The notes under the pieces: generated by a model
What the model was told of the DNA's origin: nothing
What the model saw: the letters and a program-made list of their open reading frames with translations, nothing else
The model's database searches: none
Position numbers and translations under genes: made by a program
Assembly (NCBI GenBank): GCA_016214905.1
Contig: JACRMQ010000006.1
Span: 62,001 to 126,000, forward strand
Source of the DNA: Ignavibacteriales bacterium
GTDB taxonomy: Bacteria; Bacteroidota; Ignavibacteria; UBA10030; SZUA-254
Length of the DNA stretch: 64,000 nt
Direction of reading: 5' to 3'
Shown: one piece after another, positions 61,036-64,000 of the stretch
Layout: every line of letters starts with the position of its first letter
Numbering within the stretch: the first letter of the stretch is position 1

Positions 61036-63894
61036 ATGAAAATAACAGGGGAAAATAATAAAATATTAGAATCCATAGACAAAGATATACTGGATCAGGG
61101 GATAGTCCAAGCTGTGTTGGATGATGGCGGCAATTTTAAGAAGGATAAAAACCTTTTGCCTATCTTCAATCTACTTAGTGAAAGGAATATTACAAAGCAA
61201 CCATATTGGGAGCTCCGGTGTATCATTCGATGGATAGCCCGCCGACTTAGGGCAAATAAATATCTTGAAATAGGTGTTCGTACAGGATGGAGCCTTGTGC
61301 AAGCAGTTAGTGAATGTCCAAATATCATGGTAACAGGATTTGATCTTTGGCTAGAGAATTATGCCGATATCTCTAATAGCAATCCAACTGAAGTAAGAAA
61401 ACTCTTACAAGAAATTGGACACAAGGGTAATACATTTCTTATCTCAGGTGATTCCCACATTACACTACCTGCATTTTTGTTTGGTTCGCAATCGACACAA
61501 TCAAGAACTGTTGGAGCTTTTGACATCGTTACGGTTGATGGTGATCATTCGCGTGATGGGGCAATGCAAGACTTGGAAATATGTGCACCTTTAGTTAAAC
61601 CAGGTGGGGCTATTGTATTCGATGATCTCATACACGAGGATCATGAATATTTACTAGACGTTTGGAAAACATTTGCAAAAGCTCATCCAGAATTTTTGTG
61701 TATTGAAAACATTCGCGATTATCCGGGGACAGGGATTGGCTTCCGCCTTCCATTTAACTCTAACATAGCAAAAATCATTGGTGGCAAATCGGAAAAGTAT
61801 TACACTTTCACTCCACATGATTCAGTTTTGACCACACAAATACAGGCAATCGAACAGATTGGCTATCGGCAAAATATTATTAAACAGCAACATGTTGTTG
61901 ATGAAATTGCATTCAATAGAATCTCTTCCGAGTTAAACGCAATTCAATCCGATCGTCTAGCCAAACAGGCTGTAGTTGATCACCTAGTTAAAGAATTGGA
62001 TGGAGTTCGGTCTGACCGTGCCGATAAACAGGAAATTGTTGACCGTCTTGTTAAAGAGTTGGATGGCGTTCGATCAGACCGTGCAGCCAAGCAAGAGATT
62101 GTTGATCGTTTAGCTAAGGAACTTGAAGAAATTCGATCAGATCGTGCAGCTAAACAGGAAGTTGTTGATCGGCTCGTTAAAGAGTTGGATGGGATTCGAT
62201 CTGGCCTTGTGGTTAAACAAGAAACTGTTGACCGTCTTGTTAAAGAATTGGATGGTGTTAGATCTGACCGTTCAGCTAAACAGGAAATTGTTGATCGACT
62301 CGTTAAAGAACTGGATGGAGTTCAATCGGACCGCTCTGCTAAACAGGATGTTATCGATCGCCTTATTAAAGAGTTGGACACTATTCGATCAGATCGTGCA
62401 GCCAAACAGGAGGTTGTTGACCGACTTCTTAGAGAACTGAACGAAGTTCGGGCAGATAATTTAATAAAGAAGGTGCTAGTAGAAAAACTTCGTGGATTGA
62501 TCCAAGCAAAAAATTCAGCTATAAACCAACTCGGCAAAGAATTAGCAGAGTATAGAAAATTGGGTTGGGGATTGATAAATTCCATCATGCGAATTCGACA
62601 ATCCCTGCGTAAACTTTTTGATCCCGCGAAGAATATAGAGGTGTCTCAAAATCGAGAACCTCAATCCACACAAAAGAAAGTATCTGATTCGGGTGGTATC
62701 CATGTTGCTTTAGATGTTGTTCAAATCGAATTCGGGATATCGGGTGGTGTTGAGATATACATGAAGACATTAGTCCATGCTCTCATGTCTCACACTGATG
62801 ATGTTAGAATAAGTTTAATACTCAACACAAAACAATTGCCACAATTGGAAAATTTATTTGGTAAGAGAGTGAATTACCATGTTCTGGATCGTATACCTAC
62901 GGTAAGTTTTGGACTCAAAGTTAAAAAAGCATTCTTTTCCAAAACCGAGGCGATTGATTATAGGAGCACTAATCTGACGTTTGCTAATCTTAGAGAAAAA
63001 TTAGGAGTAGATATAGTGCATAGCCCGGTTCAAATCTTTTCCCAAATTGATTTTACTGTGCCGGGGATATTGAATCTACATGATCTTCAGCATCTACATC
63101 ATCCTGAGAATTTTACCGCTGGTGACCTGGAGGCACGATACAATTTATATGGACAATCAGCAACGCTTGCTTCAGCGATCATAGCATCATCCGATTTTGT
63201 TCGGAATGATATTATCCAGAAAATGGGAATTCCGGAATGGAAAGTTTATAAAATTCAACCTGCATGCAATCCAGAAGTTGCTAAAGGGTTGGAATCATTT
63301 ACACCCCAAATGGCTCGAGATATATATCATCTTCCTGAAAAATTTGGTTTTTATCCTGCTCAATTCTGGATTCATAAAAATCACGCTCGCTTAGCAGAAG
63401 CATTGGCAATTGTTAGATCACGTGTACCAAAGCATGATTTTAAAATTGTTTTTAGCGGATATCGTGGACTTACTGGTTGGCCCAATTTAGAGAAAGTACT
63501 AGATCAGTACAATCTACGAGACCATATTATGTTTTTGGATTATATACCAACTGAACATTTAGGTGCTATTTATAAATCAGCAACTTACTGTGTTGTTCCT
63601 TCACTCTTTGAAGCATCAAGTTACCCGGTCATTGAAGCTCAAACGTTGGGCTGCCCCGCGATGTGTTCAAATATTGAATCATTGACTGAGCTAATGGTGG
63701 ATGGCGCCGGCTTGGTTTTCGATCCGATCTCTGTTGAAGATATTGCTGATAAAATGGTGTCTTGGCTTGAATATCCAGAACAAAGAAATATGTGTGCAGA
63801 ACGTGGCCGCGAGAGGGCTTTACGCGATAATTCACTTAAGCAATATGCAATAAAGGTGTTTGACCTTTATCGAAGTGTCAAAGAAACTAATTAA
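61036..63894 (+). CDS. Methyltransferase / 21-residue-repeat coiled coil / family 4 glycosyltransferase fusion
   Basis: 952 residues in three parts. Residues 1-265 are a Methyltransf_24/cephalosporin-hydroxylase-like methyltransferase: SAM motif YLEIGVRTG (76-84), VDGDHSRDGAMQDL (D168) and PGGAIVFDDL. Residues about 285-515 are a long coiled coil; 293-481 consist of nine 21-residue units of the form VDRLVKELDGVRSDRAAKQEI. Residues about 560-952 are a GT4 enzyme with the loop FGISGGVEIYMKTL and the E-x7-E site EASSYPVIEA. It lies 180 bases after wzt. A chain-capping ruler role is inferred from this layout and context; no kinase domain is seen. Confidence 0.88.
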   Translation: MKITGENNKILESIDKDILDQGIVQAVLDDGGNFKKDKNLLPIFNLLSERNITKQPYWELRCIIRWIARRLRANKYLEIGVRTGWSLVQAVSECPNIMVTGFDLWLENYADISNSNPTEVRKLLQEIGHKGNTFLISGDSHITLPAFLFGSQSTQSRTVGAFDIVTVDGDHSRDGAMQDLEICAPLVKPGGAIVFDDLIHEDHEYLLDVWKTFAKAHPEFLCIENIRDYPGTGIGFRLPFNSNIAKIIGGKSEKYYTFTPHDSVLTTQIQAIEQIGYRQNIIKQQHVVDEIAFNRISSELNAIQSDRLAKQAVVDHLVKELDGVRSDRADKQEIVDRLVKELDGVRSDRAAKQEIVDRLAKELEEIRSDRAAKQEVVDRLVKELDGIRSGLVVKQETVDRLVKELDGVRSDRSAKQEIVDRLVKELDGVQSDRSAKQDVIDRLIKELDTIRSDRAAKQEVVDRLLRELNEVRADNLIKKVLVEKLRGLIQAKNSAINQLGKELAEYRKLGWGLINSIMRIRQSLRKLFDPAKNIEVSQNREPQSTQKKVSDSGGIHVALDVVQIEFGISGGVEIYMKTLVHALMSHTDDVRISLILNTKQLPQLENLFGKRVNYHVLDRIPTVSFGLKVKKAFFSKTEAIDYRSTNLTFANLREKLGVDIVHSPVQIFSQIDFTVPGILNLHDLQHLHHPENFTAGDLEARYNLYGQSATLASAIIASSDFVRNDIIQKMGIPEWKVYKIQPACNPEVAKGLESFTPQMARDIYHLPEKFGFYPAQFWIHKNHARLAEALAIVRSRVPKHDFKIVFSGYRGLTGWPNLEKVLDQYNLRDHIMFLDYIPTEHLGAIYKSATYCVVPSLFEASSYPVIEAQTLGCPAMCSNIESLTELMVDGAGLVFDPISVEDIADKMVSWLEYPEQRNMCAERGRERALRDNSLKQYAIKVFDLYRSVKETN
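61912..62478 (+). repeat. Nine in-frame 63-base tandem repeats encoding the coiled coil
   Basis: Units start at 61912, 61975, 62038, 62101, 62164, 62227, 62290, 62353 and 62416. Seven middle units are highly alike in protein (RL-KEL--IRSDR-AKQE-VD) while the two outer ones are diverged. Many differences between units are silent: for example, units 62038 and 62227 differ at numerous third positions but in only one residue. Confidence 0.9.
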
Positions 63895-63904
63895 AAGGAT
63901 TTAA

Positions 63905-64000
63905 ATGCAGAAATCACCAATTCATTATCCGGTCTCACAACCACTCTTAGCCGGGAAGGAAAAACAATATGTAAATGATGCTATCGATGCTGGTTGGATT
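63905..64000 (+). CDS. DegT/DnrJ/EryC1/StrS-family aminotransferase (N-terminus only, cut by window end)
   Basis: The last 96 bases encode 32 residues from ATG 63905, with AAAGGA upstream: HYPVSQPLLAGKEKQYVNDA then AIDAGWI. The pattern PVSQPxLxGxExxYVxxAIDxGWI is the N-terminus of sugar aminotransferases such as perosamine synthetase, which use PLP to aminate a keto-sugar nucleotide. It starts ten bases after the fusion gene, so it belongs to the same operon and suggests that an amino-deoxy sugar is part of the glycan. Confidence 0.85.
   Translation, partial: MQKSPIHYPVSQPLLAGKEKQYVNDAIDAGWI

Noticed and set aside
62123-62440. 105-codon plus-strand frame inside the repeat region
   Set aside because: It is an out-of-frame shadow of the repeat units and its residues simply reflect the 63-base period.
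61912-62478. CRISPR-like regular array
   Set aside because: The 63-base units are contiguous, in frame, without spacers, and encode heptads; they are a coding repeat.

Overview
The window looks like a piece of an AT-rich chromosome from the Bacteroidota/Chlorobi/Ignavibacteria side of the bacterial tree. The clues are three secreted proteins with the type IX (Por) C-terminal sorting domain, each carrying the 'NYPNPFNP' motif typical of Ignavibacteria-like genomes; promoters of the TTG-N20/21-TAnnTT kind; a DUF5916 outer-membrane protein; and a small Hc1-like basic protein. I cannot name the species. No insertion sequence, prophage, CRISPR array or rRNA is visible.

Layout. Bases 1-25000 are a mixed housekeeping and accessory region. 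It holds a cut-off ubiE/menG, a DUF5916 barrel protein whose start appears to be ATA, an RHS remnant beside a small membrane protein, and a repeat-bearing intergenic region. An ECF sigma / anti-sigma / HEAT operon follows, then a TPR-thioredoxin protein, a W-rich DUF6600-like protein, a LexA-like S24 repressor and two unusual two-component proteins. Next come ychF, a DUF59 Fe-S assembly protein, an SDR, a deoxyhypusine-synthase-like protein, the Hc1-like protein, an M19 dipeptidase, a type IX cargo protein and a decayed alpha/beta hydrolase. Bases 25000-28640 encode a large type IX subtilase on the minus strand.

Bases 28790-45670 form a long plus-strand envelope-polysaccharide cluster: GT2, GT9, YfhO-like, GT39-like and GT4 enzymes, methyltransferases, UDP-GlcNAc 2-epimerase, RfbC and a Wzx-type flippase, mostly with short gaps or overlaps. 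Bases 45700-48100 hold two divergent genes whose products share an extracellular beta-sandwich domain. Bases 48200-56030 contain a second YfhO-like protein, rpsU, a zinc-ribbon protein, a CAU tRNA and two paralogous membrane-TPR proteins. Bases 56280-64000 are a second surface-polysaccharide locus: two tandem GT4 enzymes, an ABC-2 permease (Wzm) and ATPase with a C-terminal glycan-binding domain (Wzt), and a 952-residue methyltransferase / coiled-coil / glycosyltransferase fusion. A DegT-family aminotransferase is cut by the window end.

The most interesting signal is that fusion protein. Its central coil is made of 21-residue (three-heptad) tandem repeats, and it sits beside an ABC exporter whose ATPase has a glycan-recognition domain. 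This suggests a chain-terminating molecular ruler analogous in design, though not in domain content, to WbdD of the E. coli O9a system.
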